Positions 24,657 to 32,758 are shown, counted from the stretch's first letter. The stretch: DNA of 64,000 nucleotides from Oscillospiraceae bacterium (GCA_017472965.1 JAFUNR010000009.1:1-64000), one strand, 5' to 3'. Numbers and translations are program-made. The notes: generated from the letters alone by a model not told the origin.

Positions 24657-26084
24657 ATGAATTACTGTCCGACTGTCGCCATCGTCCCATTGGGACACTA
24701 CGTATACTTCCAGCAATTTGAAGGGCTTTATCAAGAGCTTTCCCAAAAAGCTGCCGCTTTCGCCGAGCACTTTGATGCATCCACCAACGTCATTGTCACC
24801 GATTACGTGGATACGGTGGATGCCGCCATCGCCACGGCCCGCGATCTGAAAGCCAAAGATGTGGACGGCATTTTTATGCTGCTGACCACCTATCTTCCCT
24901 CCGCGCTGGCCGCCCCCTTTGCCCGGTACCTGGATGTACCGCAGATCCTCGTCGCCGTGCAGCCGCTGGCACATCTGGATTACAAACACTGCACCACCTA
25001 TATGCAGCTCGCCAATGACGATGTCTGTGCCATGCCGGAGATCAGCGGCGTATACGCCCGGCTGGACCGCACCGTGCCGCCCTGCATCGTCGCCGCCGAC
25101 TGCCAGCAGGATTCCCTGCGCCGCGAGGTGTGCAGCTGGCAGCACGCCATCGCCGCCAAAGCCGCCTTCAAATACCAGAAATTCGGCTATCTGGGCCACA
25201 CCTACGAAGGTATGTACGATATGCACACCGACCCCACCGCCTTTTATGCCACCTTCGGCGCCCATGTACAGATGCTGGAGATGTGTGAACTGGCCGCACT
25301 GACAGAGGCAGTTGCTCCGGCAGCTCTTGCGGAAAAAACGCAGTGCATCCTTGACACCTTCTCCATTCAGGATCCCTCCGTCGATCCGCTGACCGACCAT
25401 GTGCAGCCGGAGGATCTGGCGTGGTCGGCCCGTATCGCCTGTGCGCTGGACGCCCTGATCGAAAAACACGGTCTGCGAGCACTGGCTTATTATTATAAAG
25501 GCGAAGCCGGCAACCTGTACGAGCGCATCGGTGCCGCCATGATCGTCGGCAATACCCTGCTGACCAGCAGCGGTACACCGCTCGCCGGTGAGGCGGATCT
25601 GAAGACGGCCGCCGCCATGCTGATCCTTCACGCCCTGGGCGGCGGCGGCAGCTTTGCCGAGATCCATCCTTTTGACGTGACGGAGGATTGCGTTCTCGTC
25701 GGGCATGACGGTCCTCACAATATCGCCATCAGCCACGGCAAGCCCGTGCTGCGCAAGCTGAAAAAGTACCACGGCAAGGCCGGCAGCGGCATCGGTGTGG
25801 AATTCAGTCTGCGCACCGGCCCCGTAACGCTGCTGAGCATCACCTACCTCGGCAACGGTCGCTTCAAGATGGTGGCGGCCAGCGGCATTTCCGTGCCGGG
25901 GGATATTCCGCAGACCGGCAATACCAATACCCGTGTGCAGTTCCCCATGCCCGTCACCGAATTCCTGCGCCGCTGGTGCGAAGCAGGCCCCACCCATCAC
26001 TTTGCGCTGGGCACCGGGGATCTGACGCCCGAACTGCGCAAGCTGGCGCGCATCATGGATATCGATCTTGAGGTGATCGGGTGA
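24657..26084 (+). CDS. L-arabinose/L-fucose isomerase-superfamily protein
   Basis: 475-residue protein of the sugar-isomerase superfamily that interconverts aldoses and ketoses with a divalent metal. The N-terminal part has the Rossmann-like FucI/AraA N1 fold. The C-terminal part carries candidate metal ligands: Glu in GEADLKTAAAMLI, a second acid in SFAEIHPFDV, His in VGHDGPHN and a late His in AGPTHHFALGTG. These correspond in order to the Glu-Glu-His-His set of AraA. Identity to true AraA appears low, so the substrate (arabinose, fucose, rhamnose or an uncommon sugar) is open. Start ATG 24657 with AAGGAGG. It pairs with the downstream glycosidase. Confidence 0.75.
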   Translation: MNYCPTVAIVPLGHYVYFQQFEGLYQELSQKAAAFAEHFDASTNVIVTDYVDTVDAAIATARDLKAKDVDGIFMLLTTYLPSALAAPFARYLDVPQILVAVQPLAHLDYKHCTTYMQLANDDVCAMPEISGVYARLDRTVPPCIVAADCQQDSLRREVCSWQHAIAAKAAFKYQKFGYLGHTYEGMYDMHTDPTAFYATFGAHVQMLEMCELAALTEAVAPAALAEKTQCILDTFSIQDPSVDPLTDHVQPEDLAWSARIACALDALIEKHGLRALAYYYKGEAGNLYERIGAAMIVGNTLLTSSGTPLAGEADLKTAAAMLILHALGGGGSFAEIHPFDVTEDCVLVGHDGPHNIAISHGKPVLRKLKKYHGKAGSGIGVEFSLRTGPVTLLSITYLGNGRFKMVAASGISVPGDIPQTGNTNTRVQFPMPVTEFLRRWCEAGPTHHFALGTGDLTPELRKLARIMDIDLEVIG

Positions 26085-26132
26085 TCCCCACACCGCTTTT
26101 CTCTCAAATAAACCGGAAAGGATGACCGTATT

Positions 26133-29132
26133 ATGCTGGATCAAGAATTTCTCACCCCCGCAGACTGGTGCCGCGGCACGGACTTCTGGATGCTCAACGA
26201 CAAACTGGATGAGGATGAGCTGCGCCGTCAGCTGCGGGATATGCGCGCACAGGGCGTGGGCTGCGTCATCGTGCGCACCTATATCGGTCTGCGCTCGGAT
26301 TACCCCGGCAAAGACTGGATGGAAAAGATGCACGCGGTGGTGGACGAGGCCCGTGCCGTCGGCATGAAGCTTTTTATGCAAGCCGGTTACATGCCGGAGG
26401 CCGTCATCGGTCTGCCGGAAAAATTCTCGCTGGGCGATATCCGCTGCTATCCCGCCGGATGCGGCGAAGGCCGGGTGCTGGATACCCACAACGGCGTGGA
26501 TTACTGCCTGGTCTCCTCCCGCACGATCCTGGATATGCTCTCGCCGGAGGCTTGCGCCTTTTATGTGCAGCAAAGCTACGAAAACATGTGGCGGGATTTC
26601 AAGGATGAATTCGGCAAGACCATCATCTCCCTGTGGGTGGATGAGCCCAGCTTTGCCAAAACCTCGCTGCCGTGGACGGAGGGACTGCCCGCCGCCTACC
26701 GTGAGCTGTGGGACGAGGACCTCCCCATGGAAAAGCTTCACCTGCTTTTCATCGACGGCGAGGGTGACCGTCTGCTGCGCCTGCGCTACTGGCGCACGGT
26801 GCTGCACCTTTTGAAAAATGCCTATTTCCGTTCGGTGCAGCAGTGGGGCAAAGAAAACAACATCCTGTTCAGCGGGCATCTGATGCAGGAAGATTACATG
26901 GACACGCAGATCTTCTCCACCGCCTTTACCATGCCCCTTTACAAATACTTCGATATCCCCGGCATCGATTTTCTCACCGCCGAAATGAACTGGCGGCACG
27001 GGCGCATCAACCCGGAGAAACGCTTTTTCTATCAGTGGTCACACCATGGCTCTTACGTGACGCCGCTGCAGTGCACCTCTGCGGCGCATCAGGCGGGGCA
27101 GAATGTGATCCTTGCCGAGATGTACGGCGTCAGCACCGAAAATCTGGGTCTGCGTGACCAGAAAGCCATGTTTGACCACTTCGCCTCCCTCGGCATCAAC
27201 CACCGCAGTGTTCACGGCATCTTTTACTCCCTGCGGGGCCGCGGCAAGCGCGCCTTCCCGCCGCACGTCAACAGCTACCAGCCCTACTGGCCCAAATACC
27301 GGATGCTGACGGATACTGTCGCCCGGGAAAGCGCCTTCCTGCGGGCGGGTAAACCGGTAAAGGATATCCTGCTGCTGCACCCCATCGAAACCGGCTTCTC
27401 TCTTTTCCACGGGCAGACGCGGGACGGCGTCCGCCACAACGAAACGCTGCGCCGCTATGATACCGGCTTCTGCCAGACGGTGCGCGCCATGGTGGGGATG
27501 CAATTCAATTTCGAGCTGGGTGACGAGGACACCATCGCCCTGATGGGGCGTATTGAAAACGGACAGTTCCACGTGGGCGAAATGGCCTATTCCACCGTCG
27601 TGCTGCCGGATATGCACTATCTGCGTGCCTCCACCCTGGCCCTGCTGCAGCAATTCATCACCGCCGGCGGCAATGTGGTCATACTGGGCGGTGCGCCGCA
27701 CACACTGGATACCGGCTGTTCCTGCGGTGCGGATGCGCTGGCGGGTGCGCAGTTCGTCCGCAGCATCAGCGCCCTGAAAAACGCCCTTACCGCCGCCCCC
27801 CGACGCTATTGGTTTGAAAAAAGAGATGACGACACCGGCGTGCAGATCCTATGCCGTCAGGACGCCGGCGACCTCCTCTTCTTCCTCGCCAACGGTGACT
27901 ACAGCCGCGGCGCCGCCGGCAAACTGACGGTTCCCGGCAGTTGGGAGGCACAGCTCTTTGAGCCGCTACACGGCAGCATCACCGCCGCCCCCGCCGTACA
28001 GGAAAACGGCGTCACCCGTGTGCCGGTGGAGCTGACCGAGGGTGGCAGCCGTATGCTGCGTCTGCGCCCGGGCAAGGCCGCCGCCCCTGTGCCTGCGGCG
28101 GCAGCCGTTCGTCTGGCCATGCCCGACGGCTGGCGCTTTGCCCGTGAAAACGAAAATGCGATGGTGCTGGAAATGTTCCGCTTTGCCCGTGACGGCGAGG
28201 AGCTGAGCGAACTCACCTTCCCCGTGCTGAGCATTCAGGAACAGCTTTTGCAGGAAGGGTATCATGGCGATCTTGTGCTGGAGACCCGGTTCCGTCTGGA
28301 AAAGGAGCTGAGCGGCCTGCAGCTCGTGACAGAGCGTCCCGAGCAGCAGACTCTGCTGCTGGACGGGCAGCCGCTGGACAACACCCCGAACGGCAGCTAC
28401 CGCTGCTTCGCTTTTGAAACCCTTCCGCTGCCCGCCCTTGCCGCCGGGGAACACACCCTGACCGTCCGCCGGCATTTCGAGCCGATGCGCAAGCCGACCT
28501 CCTCCGTGACATCGCTGTTTGAGGATTTGGGCGGCGTGATGCTGGAAGCCATGATGCTGATCGGCGATTTTGCGGTGCACGCCGCACCGGAACCGGCGAT
28601 CGAAGGCTGTATCCGTCTGAATGACGATATGATTCTGGGCGATGAGGACACCGTCTGCGGTGATGAGCTTGTCTGCCGCGGTTATCCCTTCTACGCCGGC
28701 ACCATGCTGCTGGAAACCACCGTCACCCTGCCGGAACATGTGAAAAACGCAAGATTCTGTCTGGAAGGTCTGCACGCTGCGGCGGCGGAAGTGTTCCTGA
28801 ACGGAGAGAGCTGCGGCATGCTGGCGTGGGCCCCCTACAGTGCGGCACTGAAAAACGCCAAACCCGGAAAGAACACGCTGAGCATCCGTCTGTACGGTAC
28901 GCTGCGCAACCTGCTGGGCCCGTGGCATCGGCCGGTGGGCGAAATCGGTGCCTGCTGGGGCGGTTACGATGTACCGGATCAGCCGTGGCTGGGCAGTCTG
29001 GCACATGAAAATGACCAGCGCTACCCCGACTGGCACCTTGACCGCACACCGGATCGTCCCGGCTGGACGGAGAGTTATCTGCTGGTGCCCTTCGGCGTGG
29101 TAAAGCCCACACTGGAATGGGATCCGGAATAA
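26133..29132 (+). CDS. Large glycoside hydrolase, GH106-like (putative alpha-L-rhamnosidase type)
   Basis: 999-residue cytoplasmic protein. Residues about 10-420 look like a TIM-barrel with the GH106-style opening (TDFWMLNDKLDEDELRRQL) and a candidate acid in SLWVDEPSF. A Rossmann/GATase-like segment follows (about 480-560, VVLPDMHYLR...NVVILGG), as in GH106 and related families. The last 350 residues hold beta-sandwich, carbohydrate-binding-like domains (FCLEGLHAAAAEVFLNGESCG). No signal peptide. GH106 members release L-rhamnose from pectic oligosaccharides; the family call here rests on overall layout, not on a search. A following terminator ends the operon with the isomerase gene. ATG 26133 follows AAAGGATG. 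Confidence 0.6.
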   Translation: MLDQEFLTPADWCRGTDFWMLNDKLDEDELRRQLRDMRAQGVGCVIVRTYIGLRSDYPGKDWMEKMHAVVDEARAVGMKLFMQAGYMPEAVIGLPEKFSLGDIRCYPAGCGEGRVLDTHNGVDYCLVSSRTILDMLSPEACAFYVQQSYENMWRDFKDEFGKTIISLWVDEPSFAKTSLPWTEGLPAAYRELWDEDLPMEKLHLLFIDGEGDRLLRLRYWRTVLHLLKNAYFRSVQQWGKENNILFSGHLMQEDYMDTQIFSTAFTMPLYKYFDIPGIDFLTAEMNWRHGRINPEKRFFYQWSHHGSYVTPLQCTSAAHQAGQNVILAEMYGVSTENLGLRDQKAMFDHFASLGINHRSVHGIFYSLRGRGKRAFPPHVNSYQPYWPKYRMLTDTVARESAFLRAGKPVKDILLLHPIETGFSLFHGQTRDGVRHNETLRRYDTGFCQTVRAMVGMQFNFELGDEDTIALMGRIENGQFHVGEMAYSTVVLPDMHYLRASTLALLQQFITAGGNVVILGGAPHTLDTGCSCGADALAGAQFVRSISALKNALTAAPRRYWFEKRDDDTGVQILCRQDAGDLLFFLANGDYSRGAAGKLTVPGSWEAQLFEPLHGSITAAPAVQENGVTRVPVELTEGGSRMLRLRPGKAAAPVPAAAAVRLAMPDGWRFARENENAMVLEMFRFARDGEELSELTFPVLSIQEQLLQEGYHGDLVLETRFRLEKELSGLQLVTERPEQQTLLLDGQPLDNTPNGSYRCFAFETLPLPALAAGEHTLTVRRHFEPMRKPTSSVTSLFEDLGGVMLEAMMLIGDFAVHAAPEPAIEGCIRLNDDMILGDEDTVCGDELVCRGYPFYAGTMLLETTVTLPEHVKNARFCLEGLHAAAAEVFLNGESCGMLAWAPYSAALKNAKPGKNTLSIRLYGTLRNLLGPWHRPVGEIGACWGGYDVPDQPWLGSLAHENDQRYPDWHLDRTPDRPGWTESYLLVPFGVVKPTLEWDPE

Positions 29133-29207
29133 TCCGCCGGTTTCGGACAAAATGCAAACCCGGTTTCCCAAAAACGCCCTGCTCCCGTTGAGCAGGCAAT
29201 CATAAAA

Positions 29208-29246
29208 CAAAAAATCTCCGCAGGACCATCACCTGCGGAGATTTTT
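29208..29246. terminator. Terminator after the large glycosidase (bidirectional)
   Basis: Perfect 15-bp stem (AAAAATCTCCGCAGG, 7-nt loop, complement) with A- and T-runs on both sides. A smaller hairpin (29178-29196) precedes it. It lies inside the open frame that extends from the DUF4097 remnant, showing that the frame's 3' end is not natural coding sequence. Confidence 0.85.
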
Positions 29247-29279
29247 CTTTGCTGCGCACGCACAGCCGGGCTTATCCCA

Positions 29280-29643
29280 TACAGCGGCGCACATTTTACA
29301 AAATTATTCAATTCGATATCGCCGGTATCCGTAATGATCTCGCATCTGCCGCCGTCCACGGTTTCGGGCACATCCACATCGCCGGTATTCGTATCGATGA
29401 CGAACATCTTATTGGAAAGCAGACTTCCGGTGACATCTCCCGTATCTGTTTTCACGCTGATCGCGGCGGCATCACAGCCGTCGAATGTGACATCACCCGT
29501 GCTTCTTTCAATGAAAAAGCTTTCTTCTGCAACGACGTTACCCAGAGAGATATCGCCTGTATTTCCGTCTGAAACAACACGCCCGCACACAACATCTCTC
29601 AGATGCACTTCGCCTGTCGATACCCCAACGGCAAGATCACCCG
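29280..29643 (-). pseudogene. 5'-truncated DUF4097-type beta-strand repeat protein
   Basis: The minus-strand frame encodes about 115 residues of repeats with the period seen in DUF4097/LiaG-like proteins: VSTGEVHLRDV, GNTGDISLGNV, RSTGDVTFDG, KTDTGDVTG, DTNTGDVDVPE, TDTGDIELN. These form a beta-helix-like solenoid. The N-terminal half of the gene, including any membrane anchor, is missing. At about 29643 the repeat sequence gives way without gap to the miaB fragment, so its only ATG is inside that fragment in another frame. Downstream the frame runs on into a terminator, so the natural stop has also been lost or frameshifted. It is probably non-functional. Confidence 0.75.
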
Positions 29644-29644
29644 T

Positions 29645-29817
29645 GCAGCAGCTCGCCGTCATTCACATTCTGCTGGCAGCCGAAGCTGTGCAGGTAAAGA
29701 CGGGGCGTGCCGGGATAAAATTCCAGAATGCGGCGCGCAAGCTCCACATCGGGGTGATAATTCAGATATTGTACCTTGTTCTGCACGGATATTTTCCTCT
29801 GATTCCTGTATCGTATT
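29645..29817 (-). pseudogene. miaB 5' fragment (direct repeat copy B)
   Basis: 173 bp match 23344-23516 at 169 positions. They carry the ribosome binding site, GTG start and first 47 codons of miaB, then the frame meets foreign sequence and stops two codons later. All three differences within the coding part are synonymous (Tyr, His and Pro codons), so the encoded peptide is identical to that of intact miaB. This favours origin from a functional allele, not long decay as a pseudogene. Confidence 0.9.
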
Positions 29818-29829
29818 TCAAACTTTTTC

Positions 29830-29879
29830 AGGATAACGCACCGCGGCTTCGCCAAAGGGCCTGCCGCGGCGTGTTACCT
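29830..29879 (-). other. GC-rich hairpin in the leader of the miaB fragment
   Basis: Inverted repeat with arms 29830-29847 and 29863-29879 (CCGCGGC/GCCGCGG core). It occupies the place where the intact miaB leader has the small ORF 23461-23637, and has no counterpart there. It could be an RNA hairpin or a small inserted element. Confidence 0.5.
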
Positions 29880-29907
29880 TTTGCGGACTTTTGTTTCTGA
29901 ATAATTT

Positions 29908-29936
29908 AGTATACCATATTTTACGGCTGCGGTAAA
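29908..29936 (-). promoter_or_regulatory. miaB promoter (copy B)
   Basis: TTTACC (29936-29931) and TATACT (29913-29908) with 17 bp between, same hexamers as at 23653-23681 and a closely similar spacer. It should still drive transcription of the miaB fragment and DUF4097 remnant. Confidence 0.6.
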
Positions 29937-30078
29937 CCTTCCGAAGCAAAATTCATCAATATATTTGCAAAAGGAACAATTTGCAAAACAACCACACTTC
30001 TTTTCTGTGAGATGGCGCACACATCAAAAAATATGTGGTTTTGTTTCCTGCAGAACACCAAAAAGAACTGAAAGCCAG

Positions 30079-30107
30079 TTTTCATTTGTGCGGTTTGCTG
30101 TTATAAT
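30079..30107 (+). promoter_or_regulatory. Promoter of the UroD-like / AraC-corrinoid operon
   Basis: Perfect TATAAT (30102-30107) in an extended TGtTATAAT context, with TTTTCA (30079-30084) 17 bp upstream. The flanking DNA is AT-rich. No cobalamin riboswitch was recognised between promoter and gene. Confidence 0.6.
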
Positions 30108-30157
30108 GGGGATAACAGATCTTTTCCTTCCCATTCAATTTAAAAAGGAGAACCGCC

Positions 30158-31126
30158 ATGAACAGCACCGAACGCGTACGCAATGTCATTCTCGGCAAGC
30201 CCGTTGACCGTCAGCCCATCTACGGCTGGGTCGCCGCCAATCTGGAAAAGCCCATCAGGGAAAAATGGGGCTCTGTCGAAGCCTTTGAGGATCTTTACGA
30301 ATTTGATATCGCCCACATCTTCGGCGGGCCGCACCCCTATGACGAGGAGCTTCTGGACCGTCTGCGCAACGACGAGGAGGAGATGACCCCCGAGCTGCTG
30401 CTGGATGTGGATTTCTTCACCGATCCCGACAACATTGCAGCCTATCAGAATATTGAGGATGCCGTCAAATTTCACAAGGAGCGCGGCCGCTTCTGCTATG
30501 TGCAGACCCCCGGCTTCTTCGAGCCGTTCAACGGCGTATTCGGCATCGAAAACCATCTGCTGTATCTGGCCATGTACCCCGATGAGCTCAACGAGCTTTA
30601 CCGCCGTCAGGCTGAATGGACGCTGCGCTTTATCGACCACTGTGTGGAGCGCGGTGTGGACATGATCCACTTTTCCGACGACTGGGGCAGCCAGAACAGC
30701 CTGCTCTTCAACCCGAAGCTGTGGTGGGAGATCGTCTTCCCCCACATGAAGAAGGTGGTGGACTATGCCCACAGCAAGGGCGTGTTCGCCAGCCTGCATT
30801 CCGACGGCTGCGTGGCCAGCGTAGCGGACGGTATCGCCGAGATCGGCTTTGATGTGGTACATCCCTGGCAGGAAAATGCCGGCATGGGCCACGACCTGTA
30901 TCTGGAAAAATACGCGGATAAATTCGCCATTCTGGGCGGCATCTGCGTGCAGTCCGCCATCGGTCTGCTGCCGCAGGAGCAGCTGGGCGAGGAGATCCGC
31001 CGCGTTTTCAACAATCTGCGCGGCAAGCGCTGGATCTGCTGCACCTCACACTTTGTGCAGGATCACTGCAGCATCGAGGATCTGACCTTCGCTTACGACC
31101 TGATCTACAAGCTGGCACGGGAATAA
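30158..31126 (+). CDS. UroD-family protein, probable corrinoid methyltransferase
   Basis: 322-residue TIM-barrel protein of the uroporphyrinogen decarboxylase superfamily (MtaA/CmuA-like branch). It shows the family opening (TERVRNVILGKPVDRQPI), a central VDMIHFSDDWGSQ strand-loop and FASLHSDGCV. The His (and possibly Cys) of that last motif sits where MtaA-type enzymes hold zinc for methyl transfer. GGICVQSAIG follows. The Arg pattern expected of true heme-pathway HemE is not evident and no heme genes are near. Members of this branch move methyl groups between a substrate or coenzyme and a corrinoid protein. The next gene, 24 bp on, encodes a corrinoid-binding domain, which fits that role. 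The substrate is unknown. ATG 30158 with AAGGAGA. Confidence 0.75.
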   Translation: MNSTERVRNVILGKPVDRQPIYGWVAANLEKPIREKWGSVEAFEDLYEFDIAHIFGGPHPYDEELLDRLRNDEEEMTPELLLDVDFFTDPDNIAAYQNIEDAVKFHKERGRFCYVQTPGFFEPFNGVFGIENHLLYLAMYPDELNELYRRQAEWTLRFIDHCVERGVDMIHFSDDWGSQNSLLFNPKLWWEIVFPHMKKVVDYAHSKGVFASLHSDGCVASVADGIAEIGFDVVHPWQENAGMGHDLYLEKYADKFAILGGICVQSAIGLLPQEQLGEEIRRVFNNLRGKRWICCTSHFVQDHCSIEDLTFAYDLIYKLARE

Positions 31127-31150
31127 GCCCGCTGGGAAAGGACACACGGC

Positions 31151-32713
31151 ATGAACACCTCCGGCCTTCCGGTCCGCTCAGCCAAAGAGAACTTTTTCAA
31201 GGATACGCCTTTATTCCAGAATGCCGTCACCTGCCGGCAGCTCTACACGGACGAGATCGGACTGTCCGATCTGCATTTTCACGATTTTATCGAGGTGAGC
31301 ATCGTCACGGAGGGCGCCGGGATCCACCGGATCTTCAACAGTGAGCTGGAATGCGCCAAGGGAGATATCTATATCCTGAACACCGGTGTACCGCACGGCT
31401 ATTTTGCCCGCAGTGAAAATGAGTGCCCGACCGTCTGCAATCTGCTGTTCGATGCCGGCAGCTGGTTTCATCATGCGGAGGCCCGCCCGGATGACCCGCA
31501 CTTCTGCTACGGCATTTTCCAAAGCAACCCGCCGTTTTCCTATGCGGTGCTGACCCCTGATGTGCTGGATGATGTGATGCATCTGTATCACTCCATCGAG
31601 CAGGAGACCGATGCCCGACGCGCGGACTGGCTCGATGCGGTGCGCTCCTACCTGACGCTGCTGCTGGTCACAGTAGGCAGATATGTCAACCGCGCCGAGC
31701 AGACGGCTGCGCTGCACAGGAACTGGTTTCTTGTGTCTGCAGCCATCCGGATGGCTGCGGAGCACATCGGCGAGCCGGATGTGACGCTTGGCGATATCGC
31801 CGCATCGCTTCACATCAGCAAATCCTATCTGAGCCGGCTTTTTCACCGGATCACCGGCACGGCGTTTTCCGAATATATGCTGCATTCCCGCCTGCAGCGT
31901 GCGCAGCGGCTTCTGCGGGAAACGCAGCTTTCCAACGCGGAGGTCGCCGCTGCCTGCGGCATGCGGGACATTCAGGGCTTTTACCGGCTTTTTAAAAGCG
32001 AGACCGGCATGACACCGCACAGCTTCCGCCGCATGCATACCGAAAACGCATCTGCTGCCGCCGCGGCTCATACCGCGATGCTGCTGGAAAAGCTCTGTGC
32101 CGCAGTGCAGCACGGCCGCATTCAGGAGATGGACGATGCCCTGCGGCAGGCGCTGCAGCAGCCACTCTCCGCCGAAGAGATCCTGCGCGGCGGTCTGCTG
32201 CCGGGCATGAGCATCATCGGGCGGCGCTTTCGCAGCAATGAGGTTTATATCCCCGAGGTGCTGCTTGCCTCCCGCGCCATGAATCATGCGCTGCAGCAGC
32301 TGCAGCCGCTGCTGATCGGCTCGCCGCAAAAGCGCAGCGACCGCATTTGTATCGGCACGGTGCAGAGCGATCTGCATGACATCGGAAAAAACCTTGCCCG
32401 CATCATGCTGGAAAGCAAGGGCTTTGATGTGATCGATCTGGGCGTGGATGTTGCACCGGAGGTTTTCATTCGCACGGCACTGGAACAAAACTGCCGGCTG
32501 ATCTGCTGCTCTGTGCTGCTGACCACCTCCATGAATTCCATGGCCGCGCTGGTACAGCTGGCCGACCGGATGCAGGTTCGCGACCGCTTCAAAATACTGG
32601 TGGGCGGTGCCCCCGTCACCGAGGATTTCTGCCGCCGGATCGGCGCGGATCTGTACGCCGCCGACGCCACCACCACCGCCGAGCTGGCCGAGGCCTTTTT
32701 CGACGGGGAATGA
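31151..32713 (+). CDS. AraC-type regulator fused to a corrinoid (B12)-binding module
   Basis: 520-residue fusion. Residues about 38-90 form a cupin sensor (LHFHDFIEVSIV ... YILNTGVPHGYF). Residues about 192-296 form an AraC DNA-binding domain with two HTH units (LGDIAASLHISKSYLSRLF; AEVAAACGMRDIQGFYRLF). After an Ala-rich linker, 308-388 match the helical cap of methyltransferase corrinoid proteins (GMSIIGRRFRSNEVYIPEVLLASRAM). Residues 395-520 are a B12-binding Rossmann domain with all hallmarks: D407-x-H409-x-x-G412, S454-V-L456 and G485-G486. H409 would be the lower cobalt ligand. The cap lacks the Trp...Glu-His arrangement of the CarH photoreceptor, pointing to a methyl-carrier type of corrinoid. 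It is cotranscribed with the UroD-like gene. No frameshift or internal ribosome binding site suggests two separate genes. Confidence 0.88.
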   Translation: MNTSGLPVRSAKENFFKDTPLFQNAVTCRQLYTDEIGLSDLHFHDFIEVSIVTEGAGIHRIFNSELECAKGDIYILNTGVPHGYFARSENECPTVCNLLFDAGSWFHHAEARPDDPHFCYGIFQSNPPFSYAVLTPDVLDDVMHLYHSIEQETDARRADWLDAVRSYLTLLLVTVGRYVNRAEQTAALHRNWFLVSAAIRMAAEHIGEPDVTLGDIAASLHISKSYLSRLFHRITGTAFSEYMLHSRLQRAQRLLRETQLSNAEVAAACGMRDIQGFYRLFKSETGMTPHSFRRMHTENASAAAAAHTAMLLEKLCAAVQHGRIQEMDDALRQALQQPLSAEEILRGGLLPGMSIIGRRFRSNEVYIPEVLLASRAMNHALQQLQPLLIGSPQKRSDRICIGTVQSDLHDIGKNLARIMLESKGFDVIDLGVDVAPEVFIRTALEQNCRLICCSVLLTTSMNSMAALVQLADRMQVRDRFKILVGGAPVTEDFCRRIGADLYAADATTTAELAEAFFDGE

Positions 32714-32758
32714 GCGCAGGATGCCGGTAAATGCACCAAAGCAGTGAATAATCTGAAG

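Noticed and set aside
24636-26999. 787-codon minus-strand open frame over the isomerase and glycosidase
   Set aside because: Shadow of two genes on the plus strand whose metal and catalytic motifs are readable.
23344-29936. Insertion sequence or transposon explaining the miaB duplication
   Set aside because: No transposase, integrase, terminal inverted repeats or short target duplication was seen; the repeats are gene fragments, so homologous recombination fits better.
30108-30157. Cobalamin riboswitch upstream of the UroD/AraC-corrinoid genes
   Set aside because: The leader is only about 45 nt and lacks the B12-box; too short for this riboswitch.
30158-31126. HemE (uroporphyrinogen decarboxylase of heme synthesis)
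   Set aside because: No heme genes nearby, family opening and the HSDGC motif fit the corrinoid-methyltransferase branch, and the neighbour encodes a corrinoid protein.
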